Source of the DNA: Acidobacteriaceae bacterium
GTDB taxonomy: Bacteria; Acidobacteriota; Terriglobia; Terriglobales; Acidobacteriaceae
DNA length: 43,972 nucleotides
Direction: 5' to 3'
Assembly: GCA_030037545.1 (NCBI GenBank)
Contig: JASHRF010000119.1
Location: 1 to 43,972, forward strand
Shown here: in pieces, positions 7,090 to 16,087 of the stretch
Numbering within the stretch: position 1 is the stretch's first letter
How the letters are laid out: the number at the start of each line of letters is the position of its first letter
Program-made: the position numbers and the translations under genes
Notes under the pieces: model-generated
The model's input: only the letters and a program-made list of their open reading frames with translations
The model's database searches: none
Told to the model about the DNA's origin: nothing

Positions 7090-7467
7090 TCAGGCCTCGC
7101 GGGATGCGAGTTGCGTGAGAGAGAGCACGTTTCCTTCCGGATCCTTGAACCACGCGACGTTGTCGCCGTTCGGAAAGGTGCAGATTCCGCGCTTGTCCTG
7201 CCTCATATTGGGATAGCGGTTGAACTCCACGCCCTTTGCCGCCAAGTCGTCCACGGCAGCACCAATGTCGTCGCACGTCCAGCCCAGCACAGTATGCTGC
7301 GCCGGCGTGAACTCGGGCATTTTGTTGATGCGCAGCATGGTTCCGTTCATATCGAAGACCAGCGCGAAGCCGTCATCGCGCAGGAAGTGGAGGCCCAGGG
7401 TATCGCGGTAGAACTGGAGCGCCGCATCGATGTCTTTGGCGAGCAGAAATGTTACCACGCGCTTCAT
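7090..7467 (-). CDS. VOC/glyoxalase-fold protein
   Basis: 125 residues. The opening pattern MKRVVTFLLAKDIDAALQFY then RDTLGLHF and the later DPEGNVLSLTQL are typical of one-domain vicinal-oxygen-chelate proteins, which use two babab repeats and usually work as dimers around a metal. The substrate cannot be read from sequence; members include lyases, dioxygenases and antibiotic-binding proteins. It lies convergent with the Fe-S carrier gene and downstream of the YraN-like gene on the same strand. Confidence 0.8.
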   Translation of the reverse strand: MKRVVTFLLAKDIDAALQFYRDTLGLHFLRDDGFALVFDMNGTMLRINKMPEFTPAQHTVLGWTCDDIGAAVDDLAAKGVEFNRYPNMRQDKRGICTFPNGDNVAWFKDPEGNVLSLTQLASREA

Positions 7468-7548
7468 GCGAATCTCCCCTGCGCAACAGCAGACACAGGC
7501 TACCCGCGCAGGGCCAGGATTGAATAGTGAAAACTGCAGAATGGGCTC

Positions 7549-8034
7549 TCAGTCCCGGCCGCTCCACCGCTCACTCCATCCGAAGGCGTTCTCGAAGTGG
7601 ACGCAATCCTTCTGGCCGGCCACCAGGTAAACGCTGATCACGTCGAAGCGCACTTCGGGCGCGGTCTCCTGCGGCAACTGGCGTACATACCGGCTGGCCA
7701 GGCGCCGCAGCGTCGCCCGCTTATGCGCATCCACGGCTACTTCGGCGGGTGTCATATCGCGGGCGCTGCGCGTCTTCACCTCAATGAAGCAGAGCAGGGA
7801 ACCGCGCCACGCGATCAGGTCCACATCGCCGGGCAGGTTTCCCGCCGACCAGCGCCGCGCCACCACCCGAAACCCCTTGCGCAGCAGATAGAAGTACGCA
7901 ACGTCCTCGCCTTGGATGCCAGTGGCCAGATGCGCCGCCAGGTGGAGTTTACGCCCGCGCCTGCCGGCGAGCCAGTCCAGCCCGGCCAGCGTCCGTTCCA
8001 TGCAGTTGGCGCGCCACTGCTCAAGCCATTCCAT
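7549..8034 (-). CDS. YraN/UPF0102-family putative endonuclease
   Basis: 161 residues. The core GEDVAYFYLLRKGFRVVARR, then GDVDLIAWRGSLLCFIEVKTR, is the family signature and has the nuclease-like D...ExK arrangement of the restriction-endonuclease fold. About 35 N-terminal residues (LEQWRANCMERTLAGLDWL...) precede the domain. Biochemical function is not settled for this family; it is often linked to DNA repair or uptake. It lies between the VOC gene and a single-domain response regulator, all reading left. Confidence 0.85.
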   Translation of the reverse strand: MEWLEQWRANCMERTLAGLDWLAGRRGRKLHLAAHLATGIQGEDVAYFYLLRKGFRVVARRWSAGNLPGDVDLIAWRGSLLCFIEVKTRSARDMTPAEVAVDAHKRATLRRLASRYVRQLPQETAPEVRFDVISVYLVAGQKDCVHFENAFGWSERWSGRD

Positions 8035-8082
8035 TTCGCACCCATTGTCATGCAGGCAGGTGTAACGCGCAAGAGACAGCCG

Positions 8083-8448
8083 TTATTTTCGCAAATGCGC
8101 CATTAATTGATTGGGATGAAGGGGTTTGCGCAGGAAATCGAAGCCCAGCGAGCGCAGGCGCACCCGCAGGTCGTGATCGATCATGGTGGCCGAAAACACC
8201 ACCACCTTGCATTCCGGACACATCTTTCGCACGCGCATGGCGGCCTCAATCCCGTCCATTGCGCCCATGCGGATGTCGCTGATGAGGAAATCGGGGTGGA
8301 ATTGCTCGCTAACCTCGACGGCGGCCTCCCCGCTGCCCACCGCCTGCGCGATGTAACCGCTGGCGTTCAGGATCAGCGCCATAGTTTCTGCAATGGCCCC
8401 CTCGTCATCGGCTACCACTACCTTCAACTTCTTGCCCGCTTGCGTCAT
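8083..8448 (-). CDS. Single-domain response regulator (receiver only)
   Basis: 121 residues covering exactly one CheY-type receiver domain. The acidic pocket is in VVVADDEGAI, the phosphoacceptor Asp in FLISDIRMGAMDG, the switch Ser/Thr in VVVFSAT, and the conserved Lys in FDFLRKPLHP. There is no output domain, so it probably works by protein contact, as CheY or Spo0F do. No histidine kinase is adjacent; the nearest is at 31810-32835. It is divergent from rlmB. Confidence 0.9.
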   Translation of the reverse strand: MTQAGKKLKVVVADDEGAIAETMALILNASGYIAQAVGSGEAAVEVSEQFHPDFLISDIRMGAMDGIEAAMRVRKMCPECKVVVFSATMIDHDLRVRLRSLGFDFLRKPLHPNQLMAHLRK

Positions 8449-8704
8449 GCACGCTCCCGATCGCTCTCGCTGAATTTATGGGAAAAGTGCAATGCACCGG
8501 AACCGGGGTAGGTGACTGCCTGCTTTACACCAGAGAGGAGAGCCTGTCGCTGTGTCCGTCCTGCTGGATCGCCCAGCATTCCCTAAACTTCTATAGATGC
8601 CGGGAACCAGTCGCCAGCGCTGTCGCACGCGAAAAAACGGCGTCTCCGCCGCTGCCGGGCAGCGGGCCCATGTGCATCATTTCGGCGTCCTCTAAACTAT
8701 TTGT

Positions 8705-9529
8705 ATGGAAGTGCTTTACGGACTCCACGCGGTGGAGGAGGCGCTGCGCGCCGGACGCCGCCGCTTCGACCATGTGCTGGTGGCTCGCGAGCGTCACGAC
8801 GAACGGCTGGAGCGGCTGGTCCACGCTTGCCGGAAGGCCGGGGTCCGCGTGCGCCCTGAGCCGCGTGAGCGGTTAACGGTGGCCGCCAAGACCGCGGCCC
8901 ACCAGGGGGTGGTGGCGCTGGTGCGCGCGCAGGAGATACTGGCTCTTGAAGATCTGTTCGTGCCCCATCCAGCCAAATCCGATGCCACACGGCTTTTGCT
9001 GGCGCTCGATGGCGTCGAAGACCCGCAAAACCTTGGCGCGCTGCTGCGGGTGGCCGATGGCGCAGGTGTGGACGGCGTGATTCTGACCGAGCGCCGCTCC
9101 GCGCCCTTGAGCGCCGCCGCCGTGAAGGCCAGCGCAGGAGCCGCCGAGCACCTGCGCATAGCGCACGTGGTCAACCTGGTGCGCGCCCTGGAAGAGCTGA
9201 AGCGGCAGAATCTATGGATTATCGGCCTCGACGAACGGGGCGCGACCAATTACGACCAGTTCAACCTGACCGGCGACTGCGTGCTGGTGCTGGGCCGCGA
9301 GGGTGCGGGTCTGCACGACCTGGTGCGCCGCACCTGCGACCACTTGCTGCGCATTCCCATGGCAGGAGGCGTCAGTTCGCTCAATGTTTCGGCCGCCGGC
9401 GCGGTGGTGCTGTATGAAGCCGCGCGGCAGCGGCGCGTCGCAGCCATGCCGCACGGAGTCGGCGTTCCCGCTCGCCCCAGCGCGGCCGCTGCGTCTAAAC
9501 CTAAACAGCAGAAAGGCCTGGGTTCATGA
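8705..9529 (+). CDS. rlmB: 23S rRNA 2'-O-methyltransferase RlmB (SpoU/TrmH family)
   Basis: 274 residues from ATG at 8705 (MEVLYGLHAVEEALRAGRRR), the usual RlmB opening with an L30e-like substrate-binding domain to about residue 85. The SPOUT domain follows with motif 1 (DPQNLGALLRVADGAGVDGV), motif 2 (VLGREGAGL) and motif 3 (RIPMAGGVSSLNVSAAGAVV), which make the trefoil knot that binds S-adenosylmethionine. RlmB modifies G2251 (E. coli numbering) in the 23S peptidyl-transferase P-loop. Length fits RlmB with a short basic tail. Its stop overlaps the ATG of the next gene by four bases. Confidence 0.9.
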   Translation: MEVLYGLHAVEEALRAGRRRFDHVLVARERHDERLERLVHACRKAGVRVRPEPRERLTVAAKTAAHQGVVALVRAQEILALEDLFVPHPAKSDATRLLLALDGVEDPQNLGALLRVADGAGVDGVILTERRSAPLSAAAVKASAGAAEHLRIAHVVNLVRALEELKRQNLWIIGLDERGATNYDQFNLTGDCVLVLGREGAGLHDLVRRTCDHLLRIPMAGGVSSLNVSAAGAVVLYEAARQRRVAAMPHGVGVPARPSAAAASKPKQQKGLGS

Positions 9530-11646
9530 AGCTGTTTTTTGCCCGGATCTCGGGGGCTGCGGGTTTTGTGTCAAGGCAGAGCTTTATCTATGCTGCAAGG
9601 CGTGCGCATAACTTTATCTCCGCTGCAAAAAGGGTGAGGCGTACGGGCTTTAGCCCGTACGTTCGTTGCGGCAACAAGTCGACGGCTTTAGCCCCTGCGG
9701 GAATGCTCCGGTGGCCCAGGATTCCCATTGCATCCGCGTTCCTGATCTATGTCGTCCTCGGTTTCCGCGGCCCTGCGGCCTTCGGTCAGACCGGCACCGC
9801 AGCGCCCCCCCATTCCAATAGCCAGGTCATCTTCTCCCGCTCCACCGACGAGAACGGCCGGACCACCACGACCGTGGGGCCGGCTGCACAAGCCGCCGCG
9901 CCCGCTGCCGGCGCGCCCATTGCCACCGACGCCGAGCGCGAGGCCGTCACCTTCACCGATTTCGATCTGGACGCGCACCTGCGCCCCGCCGATCAATACA
10001 TTGCGGTGCGCGCCGGGCTCACGGTCCGCAACGACGGCAAGGCGCCGCTGTCGCGCGTCCCGCTGCAGATCTCATCGTCGCTGAACTGGGAACGCATTCG
10101 CGCCGAGGGCCGCGACGCCGCCTTCCAGGTGGCCACGCTGAACTCCGACGCCGATCACACCGGCCAGTTGCACGAAGCCGCCGTTCCGCTGGTCCACCCG
10201 CTCGCGCCCGGCGAATCGCTCCAGCTCGATGTCACTTACTCCGGGACCATTGCGCCCAATGCGCAGCGGCTGCTGGCCATTGGCACGCCCGGCGACATTG
10301 CCATCCATTCCGACTGGGACGGCATCGGCCCCGATTTCACCGGTCTGCGCGGTTTCGGCAACGTGGTCTGGTATCCGGTTTCCAGCGTGCCCGTGATTCT
10401 GGGCGATGGCGCCCGCCTGTTCAACGAGATGGGCGAGCACAAGCTGCGGCTGGCCGGCGCGCACTTCCGGCTGCAGCTCGCCGACGAGTTCCCCACTGGC
10501 GATGCACCCACCATCGCACTCATCAATGGCCATCCCGCCGCACTTACCGTCACCGGCGGCACCGGCGACGTCCCCGGTGTGGCTACGGCCGCTGTTGATC
10601 GTTCAACCCTCGGCTTTGAGGCACCCAGCCTTTTTGTGGCCGTGCGTGAGCCCAGGCAGGCCGCCAACACCACGCTGTGGACGCTGCCGGCGGACGAAGC
10701 CGCTGTTCCCGCGTGGTCCGACGCCACGGCCACGGTTATGCCGTTTTTGCAGAGCTGGCTGGGGCAGAAGCCGCGTTCGCAGCTCACCATCCTCGACCTG
10801 CCCGATCCTGAAGACGCACCCTTCGAAACCGGCGCGCTGCTGGCCACGACTATCCACCCCGCCGCGCCGGACGTGCTCGACGGCATTCTGGCCCACGCGC
10901 TCACCCATGCCTGGGTTCAGTCGCCGCGCGCCTGGCTCAGCGAGGGCGTGGCGCACTTCATGGGAACGCTGTGGGTGGAAAAGCAGAGCGGGCGCGCGCG
11001 GGCTCTCGAGATGCTCGAAGCCCAGCGGCAGGCATTGGCGCTGATCGAGCCGGCCAGCCCGGGCACCAGCCCCGGCCAGCCGCTCGCGCAGGCCATCTCG
11101 CCCATTTATTACCGCACCAAGGCCACCTACGTTCTATGGATGCTGCGCGACCTGGCCGGCGACGACGCGCTCTCCGCCGCGCTGCGTGCCTACGATCCGG
11201 CCGCTGACGTGAGCAAAGGCTACGGGCACGATGTTGAAACTGGCGAGTTCGAAAGGCTGGTCGAGCAAGCCAGCATCCGCCGCGATCTGAAATGGTTTTT
11301 TGCCGACTGGGTCGATGCCGACAACGGGCTGCCCGATCTCTCCATCGCCAAGGTCTACACCGAGCCTGCGCAGGCCGGCAACACGCTGGTGGGAGTGACG
11401 GTGGCCAACGCCGGCTATGCCGCCGCCGAAGTTCCGGTGACGGTTTCCACTGCCGGCACTTCGGTGACGCAGCGCATTGTGGTTCCCGCGCGCGGGCAAG
11501 TGGTGCAGCGCATCCTCATCCTGGGCACGCCTACCGAGGTGCAGGTCAACGACGGCACGGTGCCCGAGGCGCAGGCCAGCGTGCACGTAACCACGCTGGG
11601 CAATCTTCCGGGCAGTTCGTCGAGCCACACAGGCGTGCCGCAGTAA
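9526..11646 (+). CDS. Exported gluzincin-like (M1/MA-type) protein with a defective active site
   Basis: 706 residues if started at the ATG overlapping the rlmB stop, with GAAAGG nine bases upstream. An in-frame ATG at 9703 starts directly before a good signal peptide (MLRWPRIPIASAFLIYVVLG, with a cleavage-like AFG-Q), but has no proper ribosome site. Residues 1-59 are encoded by a REP-like repeat, so the true start is uncertain. The N-terminal half is a beta-rich domain of the M1 type. The metalloprotease core reads HALTHAW...WLSEGVAHF: the two His (457, 461) and Glu (473) zinc ligands are there, but the catalytic Glu of HExxH is Ala (codon GCG, 10897-10899). The C-terminal part has a beta-sandwich like those of M1 relatives. 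It is probably a periplasmic or surface binding protein rather than an active peptidase. Confidence 0.75.
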   Translation: MKLFFARISGAAGFVSRQSFIYAARRAHNFISAAKRVRRTGFSPYVRCGNKSTALAPAGMLRWPRIPIASAFLIYVVLGFRGPAAFGQTGTAAPPHSNSQVIFSRSTDENGRTTTTVGPAAQAAAPAAGAPIATDAEREAVTFTDFDLDAHLRPADQYIAVRAGLTVRNDGKAPLSRVPLQISSSLNWERIRAEGRDAAFQVATLNSDADHTGQLHEAAVPLVHPLAPGESLQLDVTYSGTIAPNAQRLLAIGTPGDIAIHSDWDGIGPDFTGLRGFGNVVWYPVSSVPVILGDGARLFNEMGEHKLRLAGAHFRLQLADEFPTGDAPTIALINGHPAALTVTGGTGDVPGVATAAVDRSTLGFEAPSLFVAVREPRQAANTTLWTLPADEAAVPAWSDATATVMPFLQSWLGQKPRSQLTILDLPDPEDAPFETGALLATTIHPAAPDVLDGILAHALTHAWVQSPRAWLSEGVAHFMGTLWVEKQSGRARALEMLEAQRQALALIEPASPGTSPGQPLAQAISPIYYRTKATYVLWMLRDLAGDDALSAALRAYDPAADVSKGYGHDVETGEFERLVEQASIRRDLKWFFADWVDADNGLPDLSIAKVYTEPAQAGNTLVGVTVANAGYAAAEVPVTVSTAGTSVTQRIVVPARGQVVQRILILGTPTEVQVNDGTVPEAQASVHVTTLGNLPGSSSSHTGVPQ
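9581..9699. repeat. REP-like repeat cluster at the rlmB/gluzincin junction
   Basis: Two near-copies of a CTTTATCT(AT/CC)GCTGCAA block lie 30 bases apart (9581-9598 and 9611-9628). They are followed by the palindrome GTACGGGCTTTAGCCCGTAC (9641-9660; 9-base arms, TT loop) and a second GGCTTTAGCCC segment at about 9683. Such GGGCTTTAGCCC hairpins are typical interspersed repeats, yet this one lies inside the 5' part of the long open frame. Confidence 0.7.
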
Positions 11647-11652
11647 GCCCGT

Positions 11653-12231
11653 TCACCGCGCAGCCAAGCTCGCCTCGACCTTGTCGAGCTTTGCCAGCGG
11701 ATCGGCCCATGGAACGTGGTATCCCATCGCCCGCACGTACGCAATGAGCTGCCCCATATGCTCGTGCGAATGCGCCATCATGCGCAGGTAGAGGCGCCGC
11801 CTGGTCTCCAGCTCGCCAAAGAAATTCTCCGTTACCCAGAGATCTTCTTCGGTGGCCACGGTCCAGGACTCCTTGACCGCGGCAAATGAGTGCGTTAGCA
11901 GGTCCATCGCGGCGCGCTTGGCTGTCAAGGTCTTTTCGAGAGCGGAGTTCTTGCGGATCATGGCACAGAGGCGTGCCAGCGGATCACCCTCGATCCCGCT
12001 ATAGAAATCCACCACTTCGGGCGGCCGCGCGCCGGCGCGATCGAGCAAGAGCAGGTTCCCCGCCGCAATGTGCACCAGCACCGCGGAAAAACTGCGTGCG
12101 TCTTCGGCCGGAGACCAGCCGTAGTCCTCAGCCGGAACTGCCCGCGCCAGCGCCAGAAGCTGCGCTTCGGCGTATTGCATCTCGGCAAGCACCTCGCGCC
12201 GAATTCCCGCCCAATGGTGCATGCCCTCCAT
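11653..12231 (-). CDS. DinB-like protein
   Basis: 192 residues from ATG at 12231. It has the DinB/YfiT four-helix-bundle pattern: an N-terminal helix, LVHIAAGNLLLLDR with the first His, and MMAHSHEHMGQLIAYVRAMG with further His residues. The spaced histidines are those that bind a divalent metal in the family, and the C-terminus YHVPWADPLAKL is normal. Members include metal-dependent thiol transferases and proteins induced by DNA damage; the specific role is unknown. It is convergent with the gluzincin-like gene, with only six bases between them. Confidence 0.8.
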   Translation of the reverse strand: MEGMHHWAGIRREVLAEMQYAEAQLLALARAVPAEDYGWSPAEDARSFSAVLVHIAAGNLLLLDRAGARPPEVVDFYSGIEGDPLARLCAMIRKNSALEKTLTAKRAAMDLLTHSFAAVKESWTVATEEDLWVTENFFGELETRRRLYLRMMAHSHEHMGQLIAYVRAMGYHVPWADPLAKLDKVEASLAAR

Positions 12232-12968
12232 GGCTCACCTCCGGCACTCAAATCGTGCTGCGTCTGGAATACTGCGGACGCAGAAGCGCGTCTGTGACGG
12301 CAGCCACGCGGGCCCCGGGTCCGCAGGGCAATCGCGCTTGGAAAGGTGCGCCGGCAGTGTTGATTTCAGATTCATACGTACCCTCCCGGGGGGGGGTACG
12401 TGGGATTCTGCAATTAAGTCAATTGTTTTCTAATGGTTGGACGCGTTTTCGGGTGCGATTAACATGTGGATTTGTGCGAGAAAACCTCACTTTCTTGCGC
12501 TTCTCTGCCGCCTGCCGGCCCCGGATTCTCGAGCGGCCACGAGCCGCCTGGGAGCATTCTTCACAGCATAGCGGAACGGCGAAATTAACCCGCAACGAAA
12601 GGGCGAAAATATATTTCCCGCCGAATGAGCGTGATGCAGGCGATGCGGCCTTGGCAAGGGCTTGACACGGCTCTGTGGCTACGGTAGGACATTGCTTCAG
12701 CGATAACCGGCGCCGCACATAGGCCGGAGACAAAACATCTCGTTTGCCACCCCGCGAACTCCCCAGAGGCCGTTGATTCTGGTGGCAATGCCCGCGCCCC
12801 GATGCGCAACGAGATCTTCGCCCACCAACTTGGTTCGTGTGCTTCGCGGGAAACGCCGCGTGAGTGGCATCCTAGCAGGGCCGCGCTGACATGGCCAGAT
12901 CGTGCGTCCGCAAACTGGTGCGCACCCAGTCCGAGGGTCAAGCGTCTTTTGGCTAAAGGAGAAACGAG
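12232..12968. other. Gene-poor intergenic stretch
   Basis: About 740 bases with no supported gene. It holds the upstream region of the DinB-like gene, a G-tract inverted repeat (12376-12401), and, just before 12969, a strong ribosome site AAAGGAG. Several short frames cross it but lack coding character. It separates conserved housekeeping genes from the broken gene and the YD-repeat gene that follow. Confidence 0.45.
12376..12401. repeat. G-tract inverted repeat
   Basis: ACGTACCC at 12376-12383 is exactly inverted at 12394-12401 (GGGTACGT), with a C-then-G run between. The nine-G run may be slippage-prone. It lies about 145 bases upstream of the DinB-like start and could be a hairpin, a repeat-family member or a variable promoter element. 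Confidence 0.5.
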
Positions 12969-13789
12969 ATGATGCGCTTTGCGAATAGGCTGCCGAAACG
13001 TTGTGCGCTGTCTACGACACCACCGGCGGGACTGATCTCGTTACCGATAGCGGTTCCACGACAGGTGGTGAGGCGATCGCCGAATTCACCTCCGTTTTTG
13101 GCGACTCCTATGAAGTTTACGGCGGCGGTCTTTTGACCACTATCTATTATGTGAGCGATCCGTTCCTGGTGTGGTGGTATGACCCTTACGACTTTTCTTA
13201 CTATGAGAACAACGGCGAAACCGACACCCCCTACAACCCCATCACGTGGATGAATGAACTCGCTCCGGTGTATATTGCGATAGACCTAATTTCCATGCCG
13301 CAGATAAATATCACCTTGGCCCTGACGACAACTTACGGCGCTAACACCTTGGGGAGCCAGATAATAAGGACACGAATTTCTGCGGCTACACCCCTTGCAT
13401 GCTCAAGCGGGGTCCTCACCTGTGGCAGCCCCTCCTGGACTGTTCAGAACGCGAGCACTGAGCCCTGTTCGTATTACATAAGAAACAGCTGGGTCGCTGT
13501 GAAGTCTAATGGGACCCTCGCAGGTTGCTACGGAATTTCGCTTCCTGCGGCCGGACCCGGGCCCTGTAGCTTGATCACGCTTCGGCCATGGAATAATGGC
13601 GGAGGCTTGGCCGCTCGTTCGGGCGGCCCAAGATTTGATTCACGGCCCTTAGCCCCATTTCGTGGGATGGGGCTCTGTGAGGTGCCTCAGTGGGATCGGG
13701 CAGCCCCGAAGAGAACGCGAACGCCTCCGCCTCAGCTCGGGAGCATTCTCAGCCGTCACAACGCGAGTTGCGTGGGCTGCGAGGATTAG
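12969..13789 (+). pseudogene. Broken secreted-type gene, unknown family
   Basis: A strong ribosome site (AAAGGAG, eight bases before ATGATG at 12969) opens a frame (MMRFANRLPKRC...) that stops after about 55 codons. From about 13001 a different frame carries protein-like, Tyr/Ser/Thr/Gly-rich sequence with cysteines (for example TTIYYVSDPFLVWWYDPYD and CYGISLPAAGPGPCS). Beyond about 13570 the same frame passes through a hairpin (13606-13632, GGCCGC/GCGGCC) and turns Arg/Pro-rich to its stop at 13789. The simplest reading is a gene frameshifted near its start and probably near its end. Its content suggests a secreted or surface protein. It may once have formed a unit with the YD-repeat gene that follows. 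Confidence 0.45.
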
Positions 13790-14784
13790 TGAAGACTTGC
13801 ATCGAGGAGACAACCTATGCCGGATGGTTCGCGGTCGATGGTTCTCAGCATCCTGAACGCAGGTTATCGTGCGAAACGAACTATGACGCGGTTGGGAGGG
13901 TCTTGTCCACTCGCAGCCGTAATTCCGAAGGTTCGGAGTGGGGGACGAGCTATATCTACGACTCCTCCGGCGTATTGCTCGGAGCGAAATCTGAGGAGGG
14001 TGGCGAAATCCGCTCTGAGTGCGTGTATCGCTACGACGACTTAGGGAGGATGCGAAGTATCTCCTGGAGCCACGCTCCCGATAATCCGGTCACGTTCCAC
14101 TATGATGGAAACGGAAGGAAGACGAAAGTTCAGAATTCGCGTCCCGAAGAATATAAACCAAATTGCTCCGCCGGAGGCTCCCCCTTCGAGGCAGCCGATA
14201 GGGCGCCGAACCTGCCAGGAGGAGGCAGCGCCAGGACATCCTACGACGAAAGGGGTCGGCCAATCGAGGTTGAGGTGTTCGATTCGCATGGTGAATTGGT
14301 CAGCCGGGCTGTGCGTATCTACGACGAACAGGGACGAATTGCTCAGGAAAGGCAGATCCTTGACGACCCCTTGACGATCATCCCGGCCGAATCCCGCGCT
14401 AGGGCTCTGGAGACGGCGGGCGGGTCCGCTGAAGACCTCCGCAGCCAGATTGCTTTGCTCATGGCCGGACAGACCGGACCGTATTCTGTAGCGTATTTCT
14501 ACGACGCGCAAGGCCATATAAAACAGATGATTCGGCAAATGTTCAGTCGCGGGGAAACGATTAATTATTCCTATAATGAAAAAGGGGATTTGGCGCTGGA
14601 GATCACGCGAAGCAGCGCAACAGGCGCAGAAGGACCAGCCGATTCAGGTTATTCCGAGACGCGGTATCCCTATCTATATGACCATGCCGGTAACTGGATT
14701 GAGAAGGCCTCCTCGTCCCGCCAAAGCCAGGACGGGGCCCTTCAGTCTACGCTTAAGGTCTCGAGGGCGCTAGAATATTTCTGA
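13690..14784 (+). CDS. YD/RHS-repeat protein
   Basis: 364 residues from GTG at 13690; a stop lies just upstream in frame, and the first 40 or so residues look doubtful, so the real start may be later. At least seven YD-type repeats can be read: YDAVGRVLS, YDDLGRMRSI, YDGNGRKTKV, YDERGRPIEV, YDEQGRIAQE, YDAQGHIKQM and YDHAGNWIEK. These beta-hairpin repeats build the sugar-binding shell of RHS and teneurin-type proteins. There is no core-associated autoprotease motif and no C-terminal toxin domain; the protein ends ALEYF soon after the last repeat. It has no signal peptide of its own, consistent with an N-terminus lost by frameshift (see 12969-13789). Confidence 0.65.
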   Translation: MGSGSPEENANASASAREHSQPSQRELRGLRGLVKTCIEETTYAGWFAVDGSQHPERRLSCETNYDAVGRVLSTRSRNSEGSEWGTSYIYDSSGVLLGAKSEEGGEIRSECVYRYDDLGRMRSISWSHAPDNPVTFHYDGNGRKTKVQNSRPEEYKPNCSAGGSPFEAADRAPNLPGGGSARTSYDERGRPIEVEVFDSHGELVSRAVRIYDEQGRIAQERQILDDPLTIIPAESRARALETAGGSAEDLRSQIALLMAGQTGPYSVAYFYDAQGHIKQMIRQMFSRGETINYSYNEKGDLALEITRSSATGAEGPADSGYSETRYPYLYDHAGNWIEKASSSRQSQDGALQSTLKVSRALEYF

Positions 14785-14887
14785 GCATCGCCGATATTTT
14801 CAGGCATGACGGCACCCCCCTTGGCGCTCGTGGGATGCTGCGATTTGGGCGCCGGGTCTCTGGAAAGTTTGGAAAATGCGCATTCGT

Positions 14888-16087
14888 CTAACCTAGCCTT
14901 TCTGCGGCCATGGCCGTGGCTTCGCCGCCGCCGATGCAGAGCGCCGCCATGCCGCGCCGGAGACTGTATTTCTCCATAGCAGCCAAGAGCGTGACCAGGA
15001 TGCGCGCTCCGGAAGCGCCGATGGGATGACCGAGCGCGCACGCGCCTCCGTGAACGTTGACCTTCTCGTGGGGCAGCGCCAGATCCTTCATGGCTGCCAT
15101 GGCTACCAGCGCGAAAGCCTCGTTGATCTCGAAGAGGTCAACGGAGTGGAGCGGCCATCCGGTTCGCGCTTCAAGATTCTTGAGAGCCCCGATGGGCGCA
15201 GTGGGGAAAAGATTGGGGGCGTCGGAGTAGGTTGCATGCCCGGCGATCACGGCCAGCGGCTTCACTCCCAATTTTTCCGCCTGCGAGCGGCGCATCAGGA
15301 CCAGCGCCGCTGCGCCATCGGCAATGGAGCTGGAGTTGGCCGCAGTCACCGTGCCGCCTTCACGGAAGGCCGGTTTCAGCAACGGGATCTTTTCCAAACT
15401 GGCCTTAAGCGGCAACTCGTCGTGCGTGACTTCAACTTCCGTTTTGCCCGACTTCACTTTGACGGGCGCAATCTCCGCCGCAAAGCTGCCGCCGGTCACC
15501 GACCGCTGCGCGCGCTGGAGCGAAGCAGCCGCGTAGGCATCCTGCTGCTCACGCGTGAATGCGTAGGACTGCGCGCAATCCTCGCCGAATGTGCCCATCA
15601 GCCGGCCCTTGTCGTATGCATCCTCGAGGCCATCGAGAAACATGTGGTCGAGCAGGCGGCCGTGGCCCATGCGGTAGCCGGCGCGCACGCGGTCGAGCAG
15701 GTAGGGAGCATTGGTCATGCTCTCCATGCCGCCGGCCACGGCGATCCTGGCGCTGCCGGCCAGAAGCAGATCGTGGGCCAACATGGCGGATTTCATGCCC
15801 GAGCCGCACATTTTGTTCACGGTGGTGGCGCCAGCGGAGAGCGGCAGGCCCGCTGCCAGCGCGGCCTGGCGGGCCGGCGCCTGGCCCTGGCCGGCGGGCA
15901 GCACGCAACCCATCAAGACTTCTTCGACTGACTGGGGCGCGATTCCGGCGCGCTCGACGGCCGCGCGAATGGCCACCGCACCCAGTTCCGGGGCAGTGAC
16001 GCTCTTCAGATCGCCTTGAAAGGCGCCCAGCGGCGTCCGGGCCGCGCCCACAATCACAATCGGATCATTTATCGGCATAGTGTTCAA
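14888..16087 (-). CDS. Thiolase (acetyl-CoA C-acetyltransferase)
   Basis: 399 residues, the usual thiolase length. The acyl-accepting Cys is in VNKMCGSGMK (about residue 93), the catalytic His in GGACALGHPIGASGAR, and the second Cys in ALCIGGGEA; all three are present. The enzyme joins or splits acetoacetyl-CoA and acetyl-CoA; close relatives also cleave 2-methylacetoacetyl-CoA from isoleucine. In this cluster it would act after the CoA transferase (18776-20210), turning acetoacetate from leucine and tyrosine into acetyl-CoA. It is convergent with the YD-repeat gene. Confidence 0.93.
   Translation of the reverse strand: MNTMPINDPIVIVGAARTPLGAFQGDLKSVTAPELGAVAIRAAVERAGIAPQSVEEVLMGCVLPAGQGQAPARQAALAAGLPLSAGATTVNKMCGSGMKSAMLAHDLLLAGSARIAVAGGMESMTNAPYLLDRVRAGYRMGHGRLLDHMFLDGLEDAYDKGRLMGTFGEDCAQSYAFTREQQDAYAAASLQRAQRSVTGGSFAAEIAPVKVKSGKTEVEVTHDELPLKASLEKIPLLKPAFREGGTVTAANSSSIADGAAALVLMRRSQAEKLGVKPLAVIAGHATYSDAPNLFPTAPIGALKNLEARTGWPLHSVDLFEINEAFALVAMAAMKDLALPHEKVNVHGGACALGHPIGASGARILVTLLAAMEKYSLRRGMAALCIGGGEATAMAAERLG

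Noticed and set aside
12585..12941. 118-residue minus-strand frame in the gene-poor stretch
   Set aside because: It has mixed composition, no ribosome site and no motif.
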